Assembly (NCBI GenBank): GCA_964628455.1
Contig: CAZVPD010000151.1
Span: 1-8,789 of the forward strand
Source: JAQVWU01 sp964628455
Lineage (GTDB): Bacteria; Bacillota; Clostridia; Oscillospirales; CAG-272
Direction of reading: 5' to 3'
Length of the DNA stretch: 8,789 nt
Positions 1-7,031 of this stretch are shown here, one piece after another. A model generated the notes under the pieces. It did no database searches. It saw only the letters and a list, made by a program, of their open reading frames with translations, and was not told the DNA's origin. Every line of letters begins with the position of its first letter. Position 1 is the first letter of the stretch. The position numbers and the translations under genes are program-made.

Positions 1-1359
1 AAGTTTAAGTTTATCCTGCTTTCAAAAGGGGATCGCGGCCGATTCCCCGATGATACCGAGTTCGGGCAAGCGTTTGTTTCCCGTCAAATTTATCTCATGA
101 ACAGCAAAAATAAGATTTATATTCTCGAACGGCTGGAGAATCACGGCACCGTTGAGGATAAGGATATTTACCGCCATTTTGACGACGGAGATTACTCGAT
201 CGAACACATCATGCCGCAACATCTGACGCCGGCGTGGATAAAAAGTCTGGGTGAAGACTACGAGAGCATACATGAAACCTGGCTTCACCGCATCGCAAAC
301 CTGACCCTGACCGGATATAACTCCAAATACAGCAACAGTGATTTTACGGAAAAGCGCGATACCCACAACGGCTTCCGCGAAAGCGGCCTGCGCATGAACA
401 CCTGGATTGCACAGCAGACCGCATGGACGCTTGCGGAACTGGAAAAGCGCAGTTCTCTGCTGTCTGCACAGGCAGCAGGTATTTGGGCCATGCCGGAAAC
501 AAGTTATCGGCCGGCCGAAAAACAGATGGACTCCTTCTCGCTGGAGGATGACATGAATTTCAGCGGCCGTATACTGGCACGTTATTCCTATAAAAACACC
601 GAACAGCCTGCAGACAGCTGGATCGATATGTTTGAACGGATCATAAAAATCCTTCACAACGAAGATGAAACCGTGCTTACAGCCCTTGCACATACGAATG
701 ACGCTGAAAATGAGCTTAGCCAGTATGTAAGCAGTGATCCGCAAAAGCTCCGCGCCGCCCTGCAAATAGGCGATGGCATATTTGTGGAGCGAAATACCAG
801 CACGAACACCAAGATCTCAATGCTGCGCAAGTTCTTCAAAGCTTTCAATGTTAGCACCGAGGACCTGACCTTCTATCTGCGCGATGCAAACCATACGGAG
901 CCTGATGACGAACCCGGTTCCCGGTTTGAGAGGCGCAGGCGATATTGGACATTTGCCTTACCCTTCATTCACGACGTGCATGGGAAAGACGGTTCTTTTT
1001 CCAATGTAAACCCGTCCAAAGATAACTGGATCGCAGGATTTATAGGCGTTCCCGGCGTGTCTGTTAACTGTGTGGCCAACGAAAACGGCTCCCGGGTTGA
1101 TTTCTATATCGCTAATGCTTCCAGGGAGAAGAACAAGACTTGGTTTAACATGCTGTATTCACATAAATCAGATATTGAGGCTGCACTTGGGGTTCCGCTG
1201 GAATGGGCACGAAGCGAGGAAACGAAATCTTCGTGGGTACTCTATCGGCTTCCGGGCGTCAGTATCCTCAACGAAACAGACTGGGTTATGATGGCAAAAT
1301 TCCATGCGGAATGGAGCAAAAAATTCTGTGATGTCATAGCTCCGTATTTAAAGAACTAA
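1..1359 (+). CDS. GmrSD-type restriction endonuclease (DUF1524) with C-terminal DUF4268-like domain, 5'-truncated
   Basis: The frame is open from base 1 with no stop, so this is the last 452 residues of a longer protein. The ATG at 97 is probably internal, because the 32 codons before it read like typical DUF262-family sequence (FPDDTEFGQAF). Residues ~68-73 (EHIMPQ, His69) and ~96-112 (HRIANLTLT, then conserved Asn residues) form the His-Asn-His nuclease motif of DUF1524, the GmrD half of GmrSD. The end (~350-450, with DIEAALGVPLEWA) resembles DUF4268, a domain found in other nuclease-like and defence proteins. GmrSD enzymes are NTP-dependent type IV systems that cut modified, for example glucosylated, DNA. 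The DUF262 NTPase half would lie upstream of the window. Family assignment is confident; substrate is not known. A nucleotide-modification defence role is inferred from the family and from the helicase downstream. Confidence 0.85.
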   Translation, partial: KFKFILLSKGDRGRFPDDTEFGQAFVSRQIYLMNSKNKIYILERLENHGTVEDKDIYRHFDDGDYSIEHIMPQHLTPAWIKSLGEDYESIHETWLHRIANLTLTGYNSKYSNSDFTEKRDTHNGFRESGLRMNTWIAQQTAWTLAELEKRSSLLSAQAAGIWAMPETSYRPAEKQMDSFSLEDDMNFSGRILARYSYKNTEQPADSWIDMFERIIKILHNEDETVLTALAHTNDAENELSQYVSSDPQKLRAALQIGDGIFVERNTSTNTKISMLRKFFKAFNVSTEDLTFYLRDANHTEPDDEPGSRFERRRRYWTFALPFIHDVHGKDGSFSNVNPSKDNWIAGFIGVPGVSVNCVANENGSRVDFYIANASREKNKTWFNMLYSHKSDIEAALGVPLEWARSEETKSSWVLYRLPGVSILNETDWVMMAKFHAEWSKKFCDVIAPYLKN

Positions 1360-1426
1360 GGCAGTTTGTCTTCTATACAACCGCTGCCGGATATACGTAA
1401 AATTACACGGCCGGCAACTATCTTCA

Positions 1427-1442
1427 GATATTGTATAATATC
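1427..1442. promoter_or_regulatory. Palindrome GATATT-GTAT-AATATC overlapping a -10 box
   Basis: Perfect 6-bp arms separated by 4 bp. The centre and right arm contain a consensus -10 hexamer, TATAAT at 1434-1439. A palindrome sitting on a -10 box is a common operator layout. No convincing -35 box lies 16-18 bp upstream (the bases there are CCGGCA), so the promoter may depend on an activator or be weak. It would drive the small ORF at 1511 and the helicase at 1624. The regulator is not identifiable from this window. Confidence 0.45.
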
Positions 1443-1444
1443 GG

Positions 1445-1469
1445 ACATGATGAACAGATCGGATCATGT
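1445..1469. promoter_or_regulatory. Inverted repeat ACATGAT-N11-ATCATGT just after the -10 box
   Basis: Perfect 7-bp arms (1445-1451 and 1463-1469) with an 11-nt loop. It starts about 6 nt after the TATAAT at 1434-1439, so it would cover the expected transcription start and the first transcribed bases. It could be a second operator or a 5'-end hairpin in the mRNA. No T-run follows, so a terminator for the upstream gene is unlikely. Confidence 0.4.
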
Positions 1470-1498
1470 GTTTACGATTTGAATTACGACGCTTAAAG

Positions 1499-1510
1499 AG
1501 GAGGGTATAC
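1499..1510 (+). promoter_or_regulatory. Strong Shine-Dalgarno for the 1511 small ORF
   Basis: AGGAGG at 1499-1504, inside the purine run AAAGAGGAGGG, lies 6 nt before the ATG at 1511. It is the strongest ribosome binding site in the window and is not positioned for the helicase start at 1624. This is the main reason to think the small ORF is translated. Confidence 0.7.
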
Positions 1511-1627
1511 ATGGCAGGAACCCTTGCGTTCGATGTCGGAACTCCTTACACAAACGATAACCGGACAGGCGCGGCGGGACTAGGGATAACCGAAAACGGA
1601 GAATTGATCTGCGGGTCGGGATTATGA
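1511..1627 (+). CDS. Small 38-aa ORF overlapping the helicase start (leader/coupling ORF or gene fragment)
   Basis: The frame starts MAGTLAFDVGTPYTNDNRTG and ends in TGA at 1625-1627. It has an ideal Shine-Dalgarno, and its stop overlaps the helicase start as ATGA, the classic geometry for translational coupling. I do not recognise the product. It has no signal peptide or membrane segment. A faint resemblance to the first strands of an RNase H-like fold (Asp early, then GAAGLGI and NGEL) is a guess. Two readings are possible: a real small protein or leader peptide that sets helicase translation, or the start of a longer gene cut short by a frameshift. The helicase start has no good site of its own, which favours coupling. 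Confidence 0.5.
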   Translation: MAGTLAFDVGTPYTNDNRTGAAGLGITENGELICGSGL

Positions 1628-3766
1628 CATATCGTGAAGCGGCGATCCTAAGTTCGGAGGTCTATTATAACTTTTTAACGGAAACCAGCCTCGGTATTGT
1701 AAATTATAAAGTCGTAAATATCGAAATACAGGGGGAAGATTACTTATTCACTCTTTCCGGCAAACTTTTCTCTCCCGAATCGGCGGCAATAAAAATATAT
1801 AACGAAATATACTCAACAGAACAATTTATACCGGTCGAATACGACGAAAAACGAAGCATATTAAAAACACGACCGGATTCCAGGGTCAGAAAAATGTTGA
1901 AATATGCTTTTTTTCATCATGTAGCGGTGATATCCGACCTGCGTTTCCCGGTAAATCGAGTGGAAAACTGGTATAGTCAATATGGCAGTAGGCCGAAACT
2001 TCCGTCAAAATGCGCGAATGCTGCAGTCCCGGATTTTAACGGATTAAGGGATTCGCTGTCAGAAGATCAGGTATCCGCTGTTGAAGGGGTTCTCTCTTCC
2101 CCGTTTTCGTATGTTTGGGGAGCTCCGGGCACCGGTAAAACGCGCTTTGTTCTTGCACGATGCGTTTTGGCTTATATTAAATCCGGTAAGAAGGTATTGA
2201 TCACGGCTCCGACAAACAACGCCTTGGAACAAACTTTATACGGAGTTCTGGCGGTATTGGAGGAAGCCGGTATCGATCTTCAACATGTTTTTCGGCTTGG
2301 TACATCATCGAGTGAGTTTGCATGTAAATACTCATCTCTTTGCGAAAACATTTCTGTTCCTGACAGAATTGCTTTAATTGACATACAGATAACGGATTAT
2401 AAAATTCGGATAACCGATAATGATCGCCTTATAGAACTGTTGCCTTATTTTCACAATTATATTGCTTTTGAAAAATCACTTAATGAATGTGCAGCGGCAA
2501 TGTCCGGTCTTTTCGATCAATTGAGTATGCTTTATAATATAAATACGCAAACATTCAGGGAAACCAGGCGAAAAAAAACCAGAATAAACGAGTGTATTAT
2601 ATTATTGCTGGCATACACTAAATTTTGGAAAACATTAAACAAGCAGGCAATATGGATCAGTAAAAAAAGCTTTTATCAAGTAAAAAGAATCATATGCAGT
2701 TTACTGGTAAGAGGAAGACAATTAATCGCATCTAAACGAACAAAATATGCAGAAAGGCTTGTTCAGNNNNNNNNNNCGTACTGTTACAGAAGACGAATTA
2801 TATTCCGGCAGGGAAGAATGCAATAATATACTTAATGAATTGATCATTCAACGCGAAGAAATAATCAAGAACGACAAAGAGACGAGGATTCGGAATTGTC
2901 TGGTTCTGGCGGCAACGGTGGACACCTGTCTGGACCGTGTTTTACCGAGTGGAGATTTCAAGCCCGACCATGTTTTTCTGGATGAAGCTGATAATTGTTC
3001 CCTGATAAAAGGTGTAACACTGACCGCATATAATTGTCCGGTAACGTTCTTCGGTGACCATATGCAGCTGAAACCGGTTTGTGCAATGAAAAATACGGAG
3101 ATTGCATTGGAAAATAATGCTCCCGTATCACTCTGGGCACAGTCGGCAATATATACCGAAGATGCATTCTATAAAGAACCGCGAGAGATATTTGCGGATT
3201 ATTGCAGTCGTAAACCTGCTGTATTTGATCATATGAAAAAGTATGACTTGATCCATACCTACCGCTTCGGCAACGCACTTGCTTCGGTTTTAGCCGCAAA
3301 CATATACCCCGGTTTATCGGGTGACGTGAACCACGAGACCGATATTTATTTTATCAATGCAATCAAAGCAAAAGGTAAATTAAAAAGGACAAATACATCA
3401 GAATGCAACGTTATCTCCGTTTATTTAACAAGGAATAATACGACAGATGCCGGCATTATTACTCCGTATAAAAACCAGCGAAACGAATTAAAGGAAACTC
3501 TCAGGGAAAATCACATATTGGAAGACTCTGTTCTGACAGTCCACGGTTCTCAGGGAAGAGAATGGGATACCGTTCTGTTCAGCGTTACCGATACGACGGA
3601 TATGTATTTTACCGATAGTTTAAGAAACGGCAAGAACATCATCAACACGGCAGTCAGCCGGGCAAAAAAGAAGCTGATCCTCGTATGCGACGTCAATTAC
3701 TGGAAAACCCAGCCCCGGCAGCTCATCGCTCAGCTTCTTTCGGTTGCAAAAGAAATAGTCCTATGA
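1624..3766 (+). CDS. Superfamily 1 helicase, UPF1/DNA2-like (AAA_11/AAA_12), interrupted by a scaffold gap
   Basis: ATP-dependent nucleic-acid helicase or translocase. Before the gap (381 residues): an N-terminal domain of ~140 residues, a Q-like motif LSEDQ (~145), Walker A GAPGTGKT (166-173) and motif Ia TAPTNNALEQ (~194-203), then a helical insert that runs into the gap. After the gap (329 residues, counted from 2777): Walker B FLDEAD (67-72), motif III FFGDHMQLKP (~91-100), motif IV TYRFGNALA (~161-169), motif V-like ITPYKNQR (~228-235) and VHGSQGREWD (~255-264), and motif VI INTAVSRAKKKL (~289-300). All core motifs are present, so the enzyme should be active. Reading frames on the two sides differ by one, but codons end exactly at 2766 and restart at 2777, so a gap length divisible by three restores one ORF. 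The start at 1624 overlaps the stop of the small ORF. The role is probably in defence or DNA/RNA repair; the class is sure, the job is not. Confidence 0.88.
2767..2776. other. Assembly gap (10 N)
   Basis: Ten Ns inside the helicase insert domain, between motifs Ia and II. Ten is probably a placeholder, because a length of 10 would break the otherwise intact helicase frame. Up to a few hundred bases could be missing. Confidence 0.97.
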
Positions 3767-3800
3767 TCATATCATGGATGTTTTATATATATGTGGACCG

Positions 3801-3866
3801 TTAAGCCGGCGGACATCCGGTCAAATTTGAAATATTCTATCAAACATCATGCTGCCGTCCGCTTAA
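3801..3866. repeat. Imperfect inverted repeat between helicase and SLH gene
   Basis: TTAAGC plus GGAC (3801-3806, 3811-3814) can pair with GTCCGCTTAA (3857-3866), leaving a 4-nt CGGC bulge and a ~42-nt loop. A competing pairing joins GACCG (3796-3800) with CGGTC (3818-3822). There is no T-run, so I do not call a terminator. It may be a regulatory fold or binding site upstream of the SLH gene, or chance. Confidence 0.25.
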
Positions 3867-3915
3867 TACGAGATAAATTTTCGACAATCCCGCACATCCT
3901 AAAAGGGAATCATCC

Positions 3916-5103
3916 ATGAAAAAACATGCGATCCTGTTTATCTTTTGTTTTTCGATGGTCCTTGCGATCATGCCGGCGGGGATCTTCGCCTCCGTGCCCG
4001 GTCCGGAGAATTTCAAAAAAGTCAACACATATGTTCCGGGGCAGTTTGAGGACGTTTTGGCCTCAGACTGGTTTGCGCCGAACGTGGCGGATGCCTATGA
4101 GTTCGGGCTGATGATCGGTGCGGGAGACGCGTTTTTCAACGCTTACGGCGACGTCACGATCGCGGAAGCGATCACGATGGCCGCGCGCATCCATTCGATC
4201 TACACAAGGGGGAGCGACCGGTTCGAAAAAGCGGCGCTCTGGTACCGCCCGTACCTCGACTATGCGGTCTGGAACGGGGTGATCGCCGGGGAATATACGG
4301 ACTACGGCAAAACGGCGACCCGCGCGGAATTTGCGGAGATCCTGGCCGGGGCGCTGCCCGCGGAGGCCCTCGGGGAAATCAACACCGTCGTCGACGGCGC
4401 CGTCCCCGATGTCGACCCGAAGGCGGGATACGCTCCGGAAGTCTATAAGCTGTACCGCGCCGGCATTCTGGCGGGGAACGACGCTTACGGGACGTTCACG
4501 CCCGGCAGCAATATCGCGCGCGCCGCAGCCGCCGCGATCGTCACCCGCATGGCCGACGCGTCCCTTCGCGTGAAGATCACGCTGGCGGAAGCCGTTCAGG
4601 TTCTGTATGCCGCCGACGGCCGTACTAGAATAACATTACGTTCGGAAGTTGAAGCATATTTAAAGGTCGGCTGGTATATAGAGCCTGTGATAATTATGTA
4701 TGCGCCGGACGGAAGAACGAGATATACTTTACTAAGTGAAATTAACGAATATTTAAAAGTGGGATGGTATAAAGAACCTGTAAATCAAGAATACAATACA
4801 GGTATTACATATGATCAGATCGCACGCACTCCGGATACATATAAGGGGAAAAAAGTAAGATTCTCCGGATTTGTGTTACAGGTTATGGAAAGCGAAAATC
4901 AAGTAGAATTAAGGATTGCCACTGACGGTAATTATGATGACATTATATATGTTTATTATAAAAGTTCATTGGTTTCTTCACGAATTCTGGAAGACGATTA
5001 TATAACGATTTACGGAGTATCAGAAGGATTGTATACATATATTTCAGCATGGGGTGTTGAAGTAACAATTCCGTTAATTTCTGTTGATAAAATTCTACGT
5101 TAA
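3916..5103 (+). CDS. Secreted SLH-domain protein with linker repeats and C-terminal OB-fold-like domain
   Basis: 395 residues. The signal peptide is residues 1-25 (KKH, then a hydrophobic run, cleavage near GIFA|SV). Three SLH-like repeats follow at about 43-96, 105-150 and 160-215, with TRAEFAEILAG and SNIARAAAAAIVTRMA as the typical SLH helices. SLH modules bind secondary cell-wall polymers and anchor proteins to the wall. Two ~31-residue repeats (from 231 and 262, each with DGRTR and EYLKVGWY or a close variant) form a linker. Residues ~297-395 (ITYDQIARTPDTYKGKKVRF onward) resemble the small OB-fold/tRNA_anti-like domain found in Firmicutes secreted proteins and lipoproteins; its ligand is unknown. 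The start is supported by AAAAGGGA at 3901-3908. Codon use changes sharply at 4621 (residue 236), GC-rich before and AT-rich after, so the gene looks like a mosaic. It is anchored outside the cell; its activity is unknown. Confidence 0.85.
   Translation: MKKHAILFIFCFSMVLAIMPAGIFASVPGPENFKKVNTYVPGQFEDVLASDWFAPNVADAYEFGLMIGAGDAFFNAYGDVTIAEAITMAARIHSIYTRGSDRFEKAALWYRPYLDYAVWNGVIAGEYTDYGKTATRAEFAEILAGALPAEALGEINTVVDGAVPDVDPKAGYAPEVYKLYRAGILAGNDAYGTFTPGSNIARAAAAAIVTRMADASLRVKITLAEAVQVLYAADGRTRITLRSEVEAYLKVGWYIEPVIIMYAPDGRTRYTLLSEINEYLKVGWYKEPVNQEYNTGITYDQIARTPDTYKGKKVRFSGFVLQVMESENQVELRIATDGNYDDIIYVYYKSSLVSSRILEDDYITIYGVSEGLYTYISAWGVEVTIPLISVDKILR
4307..4620 (+). repeat. Shared SLH cassette, copy 1
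   Basis: Direct repeat with 7045-7358, same strand and same reading frame. From 4313 to 4620 my hand alignment gives 29 mismatches in 308 ungapped positions (about 91% identity). It codes for the end of SLH repeat 2, SLH repeat 3 and the start of the first linker repeat. Identity falls sharply at 4621, although the encoded proteins remain similar. Confidence 0.9.
4606..4782 (+). repeat. Tandem ~31-residue linker repeats in the first SLH protein
   Basis: Two units, YAADGRTRITLRSEVEAYLK and YAPDGRTRYTLLSEINEYLK, each followed by VGWY and EPV. The same pair occurs at 7335-7509. They sit between the wall anchor and the functional domain in both genes, so they look like a portable linker or a small substrate-binding module. 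Confidence 0.85.
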
Positions 5104-5183
5104 TACAGTTATGTTATATACAGATTTTTGCGTTGGTAAATGTTATGACCCGTTGCAGTTAAAATAAAAAAAATTTAAAACCA

Positions 5184-5212
5184 TTGACAAAGAGATCATC
5201 CTGATATACATT
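5184..5212 (+). promoter_or_regulatory. Sigma-A-type promoter candidate upstream of the lipoprotein gene
   Basis: Perfect -35 TTGACA at 5184-5189, 17-bp spacer, then TACATT at 5207-5212 (4 of 6 match to TATAAT). An A-rich tract (5163-5180) just upstream could act as an UP element. It points at the solute-binding lipoprotein, which starts 280 bp downstream and would have a long leader. It could also have served the remnant at 5217. Confidence 0.55.
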
Positions 5213-5216
5213 ATAG

Positions 5217-5342
5217 TCGGCTAAGGTTGAGCGGTTATGCCAATATGAAAAGTCATGGCAGGAAGAGCGCAGGAAAGAGGAACGATCCTATTATACATTG
5301 GCGTTCGGCAAGACCGCAGAGAAGAAGAAACTGGCTTGTTAA
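5217..5342 (+). pseudogene. Start-less gene remnant, 41 codons, charged helical
   Basis: This frame is open from just after a TAG at 5214 to a TAA at 5340-5342, with no ATG, GTG or TTG before its last third. The translation (containing ERLCQYEKSWQEERRKEERS, then YYTLAFGKTAEKKKLAC) has the strongly charged helical look of a real protein end rather than of noncoding DNA. I read it as the 3' end of a lost gene. The family is not recognised. A competing frame from a TTG at 5227 (79 codons) overlaps it and looks random and Arg-rich. Confidence 0.35.
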
Positions 5343-5493
5343 CCGGCCGGGTGTTTGCTTGACCGGAAAAGTTTTGGGAGTGTTTCCGACTTCGCTCCGG
5401 CAATTACAGGTTCGCACAAAGTTCCTGAAAAGGTCGTTTATTGACTTTACGGCGGACTTATTTTGAAATTACATCCAAAAGGAATAAGATTGT

Positions 5494-6948
5494 ATGAATA
5501 TAAGAAAATGCATTGTTGTGATCATGTTATCCGGTTTCTTGGTTTCATCTGCAGCTTGCGGCGCTCAAACCGGTCATGAGATCGACACCGGCACTTTATC
5601 GTCTGACAGTGAATCCATAGCTGTTACCGAGTCCGTATTGTCTCCGAATATACCGGACAGCCTTGATTATGACGGCGCGGCAATATCCCTGTATTCCAAC
5701 AATTATAACGATTATTGTATGTCACTCGTAGAAGGACAGAATGGCGAAATATTGAATGACGCACGGTATCAGGTACAACAGAACACCGAAGATTTATTGA
5801 ATGTTAAGCTTGCTGAAACCGGTTATAATTCAAATGATCTTGTTAATGCCGTAAATAATTCGGTCAATGCCGGTGACAAGGGCTGCGATATCGCCTGCAA
5901 TCTTGCGCGTTTCAGCGTGGAACTGATGACAAAAGGTATTGCCTGTGATATGATGAAATATGAGTATCTTGATTTTGATAAGGAGTATTGGAAACCGAAC
6001 ATCAACTCGTCTGTTTCGGTAGGCGATTCGGTTTATTACGCGGCGACAGGATTTAATCTTGCGATGTATGCATATGACAGTTGTTTTCTGTTCAATTCAA
6101 ATCTTGCGGACGCTCTTTCCGTCACATCGAAATCACTGTATGAAAATGTGCGTAATCAAACCTGGACATACGAAAAAATGAAGGAATACATGGCGGTCGC
6201 GACCGGTGATCTTGACGGTAACGGAACCATGGATGAAAATGACCGCTGGGGGTTAACGGCGTATGACTGGAACACATTTGCATCGTCTGTATATACGTCC
6301 GGCAATACATTGACCGTAAGCAAATCTCCGGACGAATGGCTTAAATTATCCTGGGGTGAAGAACGCTTCTATAATGCTGTCGAGACTGCATATAACATGT
6401 TCCACAGCAGTGATTCGTATATCAAAAACGAACGCAATGATGCTTTATTATTCTCAAACGGCAAGGCGCTGTTTTTGAACGGATTCTTTTATACATTAAA
6501 TTCATTATCGGAAATGGCTGATGATTTCGGCATATTGCCGTCACCGAAATACGATGAAAAGCAGGAGGACTATATTAATTTAACGACAGATTCTATCTTT
6601 GCCGTTATTCCTTTTTGTGCGGCTGATCCCGAACGCAGTGCGGCTGTGCTTGAAGTTATGTCGTTTTACGGACATGAATACATCACTCCGGCGTATACAG
6701 AAACCACATTACAATATAAAAAGACACGTGATACAGAATCGGCCGAGATGATTCGTTTGTGTCTTGATACGGCAAGAATGGATTTAGGCACGATTTACGG
6801 ATCTGAATACTGCGGATGGGATGCGATTTATAATAAAGTCATGTTGAATGCGAATGAATTTGTTTTATCATCGTATATTGCATCACAGGATTCGGCAGTA
6901 AATGTTCGGTTACAGAAAGTCATTGAAGCGGCAAATGCATTAAATTGA
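5494..6948 (+). CDS. Extracellular solute-binding lipoprotein (family 1), ABC transporter component
   Basis: 484 residues, the usual size for family 1 solute-binding proteins, which capture sugars or similar solutes outside the cell and hand them to an ABC permease. A lipoprotein signal spans residues 1-22 (IRK, hydrophobic core, LVSSAAC with Cys22 as the lipidated residue). A Ser/Asp/Glu-rich tether follows to ~55, then the binding protein. Residues 239-250 (DLDGNGTMDEND) match an EF-hand calcium loop with ligands at 239, 241, 243, 245 and 250, a recurrent insert in these proteins from gut Clostridia. The TWTYEKMKEYMAVATGD stretch (from ~223) is typical of the family. The start has AAAAGGA about 10 nt upstream and a promoter candidate at 5184. 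No permease or ATPase genes are adjacent, so the protein is an orphan here and must use partners elsewhere. The solute is unknown. Confidence 0.85.
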   Translation: MNIRKCIVVIMLSGFLVSSAACGAQTGHEIDTGTLSSDSESIAVTESVLSPNIPDSLDYDGAAISLYSNNYNDYCMSLVEGQNGEILNDARYQVQQNTEDLLNVKLAETGYNSNDLVNAVNNSVNAGDKGCDIACNLARFSVELMTKGIACDMMKYEYLDFDKEYWKPNINSSVSVGDSVYYAATGFNLAMYAYDSCFLFNSNLADALSVTSKSLYENVRNQTWTYEKMKEYMAVATGDLDGNGTMDENDRWGLTAYDWNTFASSVYTSGNTLTVSKSPDEWLKLSWGEERFYNAVETAYNMFHSSDSYIKNERNDALLFSNGKALFLNGFFYTLNSLSEMADDFGILPSPKYDEKQEDYINLTTDSIFAVIPFCAADPERSAAVLEVMSFYGHEYITPAYTETTLQYKKTRDTESAEMIRLCLDTARMDLGTIYGSEYCGWDAIYNKVMLNANEFVLSSYIASQDSAVNVRLQKVIEAANALN

Positions 6949-7031
6949 TATTATTCAACTAAAATTACAAAGGGGGTTGTTGTACTTGCTGTAAAAGCAT
7001 ATGCAGCAGCCCCGGAACTGTCATAAAACGG
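6949..7031. other. Short spacer with orphan ribosome-binding-like site
   Basis: AAAGGGGG at 6969-6976 is a good Shine-Dalgarno, but no useful start follows: the TTG codons at 6977, 6980 and 6986 reach TAA at 6992. The frame of the next gene is open back to 6963 but has no standard start codon before 7032. This looks like a promoter and leader separated from its original gene. Confidence 0.4.

Larger units (their letters stand above)
5104..5493. other. 390-bp spacer between SLH gene and lipoprotein gene
   Basis: Besides the promoter candidate (5184-5212) and the remnant (5217-5342), it holds an A-rich stretch at 5161-5180, a weak wobble-paired hairpin (GGAGTG with CGCTCC, ~5378-5399) without a T-run, and the ribosome binding site AAAAGGA at 5477-5483. 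I see no RNA gene or riboswitch. Confidence 0.5.

Noticed and set aside
22..765. Long minus-strand open frame of 247 codons
   Set aside because: It lies opposite the clear DUF1524 coding frame; its Cys/Phe-rich translation shows no family pattern and no ribosome binding site.
97..1359. ATG at 97 as the true start of the nuclease gene
   Set aside because: The frame is open back to base 1 and the upstream codons read as DUF262-family protein, so the gene continues beyond the left edge.
1360..1388. GGCAG...CTGCC hairpin after the nuclease gene as a terminator
   Set aside because: The stem is interrupted and no T-run follows; evidence is too weak for a terminator call.
5227..5466. 79-codon plus-strand ORF from a TTG
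   Set aside because: Arg-rich, no domain, no ribosome binding site, and it overlaps a frame that looks more protein-like.
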